Of a DNA stretch of 32,632 nucleotides, positions 31,470 to 32,632 are shown one piece after another. The stretch is from a virus. The stretch is taken from positions 1 to 32,632 of the IMG/VR virus record IMGVR_UViG_3300037883_000321, one strand, 5' to 3'. The notes below the pieces were generated by a model, which made no database searches, was not told the DNA's origin, and worked only from the letters and a program-made list of their open reading frames with translations. Numbering within the stretch: position 1 is the stretch's first letter; each line of letters starts with the position of its first letter. The position numbers and the translations under genes were made by a program.

Positions 31470-31778
31470 ATGAGTGACGCGCATATCAAGCATACGCATA
31501 CGATCAAACTCCAGGACGGAAGCACATTCGATCACACCGCTGAAGCTGTGCGATTCAAACATCTGGCCGATGGAGCCATCGCCGTGTTCGCTACGTGTTG
31601 CGGGAAGGACGCTGAGGGATCGTGGCACGCGTTTTATGACGTTGCCAAAATGTCGCAGAATGACATCACTGTGGAAGTCCAAGGACACGTTCAAAGGAAG
31701 GCTGAGCACCATGCCTCTGCTCACCTTGGCAGGGAGTTTATGCAGACCTTAGTTAAGGAAGGACAGGTGGGGAAATAG
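31470..31778 (+). CDS. small hypothetical protein, last late gene (102 aa)
   Basis: The start is ATG 31470, six bases after a GAGGGAA site at the end of the tip gene. The product is His- and Asp-rich at the N-terminus (HIKHTHTIKLQDGSTFDHTA), with two adjacent cysteines (ATCCGKD) and a mixed alpha-beta body (WHAFYDVAKMSQNDITVEVQ). I do not recognise it. As the last gene before the phage right end, it could be a tail-fibre accessory or a moron. Confidence 0.62.
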   Translation: MSDAHIKHTHTIKLQDGSTFDHTAEAVRFKHLADGAIAVFATCCGKDAEGSWHAFYDVAKMSQNDITVEVQGHVQRKAEHHASAHLGREFMQTLVKEGQVGK

Positions 31779-31825
31779 GTTGCGTGAAGGGCATACCAAG
31801 ATGCTAGATATAACCGGCAAAGACG

Positions 31826-31843
31826 GTGATATTCTGCTATCAC
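31826..31843. repeat. 6-base-pair inverted repeat near the right end
   Basis: GTGATA (31826-31831) and TATCAC (31838-31843) are perfect inverted arms around TTCTGC. It lies 47 bases after the last late gene. It may form a weak transcript-ending hairpin, without U-tract. Its loop carries the TTCTGC core that recurs in the right-end direct repeats, so it may instead be a degenerate transposase site. Confidence 0.35.
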
Positions 31844-31846
31844 GCA

Positions 31847-31948
31847 ATTCTGCGAGCCACAACAGGGCAAAATCGGTCTGGGGTTTGCTGCAGCCTAATT
31901 CTGCGTTGCTGCAGCCTAATTCTGCGTTTGCTGCAGCGCAATTCTGCG
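31847..31948. repeat. direct repeats at the phage right end (putative transposase-binding sites)
   Basis: The unit TTGCTGCAGC..AATTCTGCG (21 bases) occurs at 31885-31905 and 31906-31926 (identical) and at 31928-31948 (two substitutions). A fourth partial copy of the ATTCTGCG core is at 31847-31854 (and ATTCTGC again at 31831). All copies point the same way. Spacings of 21-22 bases for the three nearest to the junction are what adjacent MuA-type sites R1-R3 show. They end a few bases before the resumed host frame. Confidence 0.75.
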
Positions 31949-31955
31949 AGCTACA
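31941..31955 (+). mobile_element. predicted right terminus of the transposable prophage
   Basis: The terminal 15 bases read ATTCTGCGAGCTACA, ending in CA-3' like the Mu-type ends TG...CA. A near copy with one mismatch (C for T) lies at 31847-31861. The boundary is inferred: the host reading frame cannot begin before 31920 (stop TAA at 31917), and host-like coding (ASQDQIQKKLQ) starts at 31956. The left terminus lies outside the window; by symmetry it should begin 5'-TGTAGCTCGCAGAAT or similar. Confidence 0.6.
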
Positions 31956-32132
31956 GCGAGCCAGGACCAGATCCAGAAAAAGCTGCAAGAGGCGAAACAG
32001 TTCAAGCAGATGTACGACAAACCGGCGGTGAACATAGCGCTGACGTTTACCGAAGTGTTCCCGATCGGCCTGGTGGTAACGCTTCTCTCAGCTGTAATCC
32101 TGCGAAAGAAATCACCGCAACTGGCGGCGTGA
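31956..32132 (+). pseudogene. 3' remnant of host DUF4199-like membrane protein gene, disrupted by the phage
   Basis: The frame encodes ASQDQIQKKLQEAKQFKQMY and continues through ALTFTEVFPIGLVVTLLSAV to a TGA at 32130-32132, 58 residues in all. This is the C-terminal pattern of DUF4199-like proteins as I recall them: a short charged helix, then NxAxTFxExFPxGLxxTLxSAxILRKK with the last membrane helix. No start codon with a ribosome-binding site precedes it and it begins at the end of the phage repeats. It is therefore the downstream half of the gene into which the phage transposed; the front half should lie beyond the left phage end. The protein's role is unknown. Confidence 0.72.
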
Positions 32133-32146
32133 CGCATGATTCGCGT

Positions 32147-32174
32147 CCGGACGCTGGACGAACCCGGCGTCCGG
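32147..32174. repeat. inverted repeat after the host gene (terminator-like, no U-tract)
   Basis: CCGGACGC (32147-32154) pairs with GCGTCCGG (32167-32174) around 12 bases, 14 bases after the stop of the disrupted gene. It has no following T-run, so it may be a weak or Rho-linked end of the host transcript. The rest of the 104-base gap to the next gene shows only a weak TTGCGC/TAGCAT promoter pair (32201-32229). Confidence 0.4.
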
Positions 32175-32236
32175 GCGGAGAGAGGCCCCACGGTTTGCCA
32201 TTGCGCTGAATTTCGCACCTTGTTAGCATTACCGCC

Positions 32237-32632
32237 ATGCGCCGACAGATTATTTCCTTGTTGCTCCTGTCATTGTTGTCGTCCACCGCATTCGCCTACG
32301 CCGGTCTGGCCGGAAAATATACCGGCACCTGGACCGGAGCCCAAAGCGAAGGCACGATCAAGGTGGCCCTCTCTCAGGCCGAAAAAGGAACCTGGAATGC
32401 GGATGTATCGTTCACACTGGGCGACCAGGAAGTTAAATGTACGACCGTCTCCGTCAAAGTTGATGGCGAAAAACTGGTCGTAGTCTACGACTTCAGCGTG
32501 AGCGGCTTAGAGGCTGAGTCAACCATCACCGGTCAACTTAAAGGATCAACACTCGAAGGCACCTATTCGACCAAAGGCGCAGACGGGTCCCATGTTGACG
32601 ATGGGACATGGAAGGCGTCGCCGGCAAAGTAG
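32237..32632 (+). CDS. small secreted host protein (131 aa)
   Basis: The N-terminus MRRQIISLLLLSLLSSTAFA is a clear Sec signal peptide with an A-F-A cleavage motif. The mature part of about 110 residues is beta-rich with repeating elements (AGKYTGTWTG; GTIKVALSQAEKGTWNADVS; STITGQLKGSTLEGTYSTKG), resembling small beta-barrel proteins with repeated G-x-Y/W-x-G strands. There is no good ribosome-binding site before the ATG, and a weak promoter pair would place the RNA start almost at the ATG, so it may be leaderless. It lies beyond the phage end and belongs to the chromosome. Function unknown. Confidence 0.8.
   Translation: MRRQIISLLLLSLLSSTAFAYAGLAGKYTGTWTGAQSEGTIKVALSQAEKGTWNADVSFTLGDQEVKCTTVSVKVDGEKLVVVYDFSVSGLEAESTITGQLKGSTLEGTYSTKGADGSHVDDGTWKASPAK

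Noticed and set aside
31885-31948. CRISPR-like repeat array
   Set aside because: The units are adjacent with no spacers and only about three copies occur. Their place at the phage end fits transposase-binding sites.
31780-32209. Two plus-strand frames of 83 and 127 codons over the right phage end
   Set aside because: They run through the tandem repeats and the phage/host junction, giving repetitive or Arg-rich products without domains. The third frame from 31956 carries the DUF4199-like sequence.
1-32632. tRNA or rRNA genes and tRNA-type attachment sites
   Set aside because: No cloverleaf-like or rRNA-like sequence was noticed on either strand, and a Mu-type element does not need a tRNA attachment site.

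Overview
The window holds most of an integrated Mu-like (transposable) siphophage, followed at the right edge by a short stretch of bacterial chromosome. A Mu-type DDE transposase with its AAA+ partner, Mu-like head genes and a long non-contractile tail module make it a transposing siphophage, comparable in concept to B3/D3112-type phages. The host is most likely an Acidobacteriota member. This rests on the interrupted chromosomal gene (C-terminus of a DUF4199-like membrane protein), on a tail-protein domain resembling one I associate with secreted Acidobacteriota proteins, and on general sequence style. It is inference from remembered families, not a search result.

Left arm (1-6060, minus strand). 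A leftward early operon starts at a divergent control region (about 6061-6119). It runs through a small HTH protein (Ner/Cro-like), a winged-helix-like protein, the MuA-type transposase (D281, D353, E397), the MuB-type ATPase, a double zinc-ribbon protein, several small unknown proteins including a 40-residue membrane protein, and finally a DUF5131 (phage Gp37/Gp68) three-cysteine protein cut by the window edge. Five consecutive junctions are 4-base ATGA stop/start overlaps. The left phage end lies outside the window.

Control region and lysogeny genes (6061-7608, plus strand). An XRE-HTH/S24 self-cleaving repressor is followed closely by a lipoprotein gene that is probably expressed with it in the lysogen. 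A hairpin whose U-tract faces leftward separates this block from the late genes.

Late region (7609-31778, plus strand). Lysis genes come first: M15 endopeptidase, spanin-like protein, a small DUF5678-like protein, holin-like protein and small membrane proteins. After an inverted-repeat-rich gap come packaging and head genes: winged-helix protein, DUF3486 small terminase, large terminase, portal, a zinc-knuckle microprotein, a gpF-like head morphogenesis protein, and a fused protease-scaffold-major capsid gene with a strong internal start. Then come a signal-peptide-bearing jelly-roll-like protein, connector/tail-completion genes, the tail tube, two putative assembly factors, a 1157-residue tape measure and a tail tip made of Dit/gpM-like, gpL-like and gpJ-like proteins. 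The first two tip proteins carry apparent carbohydrate-binding modules.

Right end (31779-32632). Direct repeats of a 21-base unit, the expected pattern of transposase-binding sites, end in a ...CA-3' terminus near 31955. Immediately afterwards an open frame resumes that encodes the last 58 residues of a DUF4199-like membrane protein, evidently the gene the phage jumped into. A secreted host protein gene follows.
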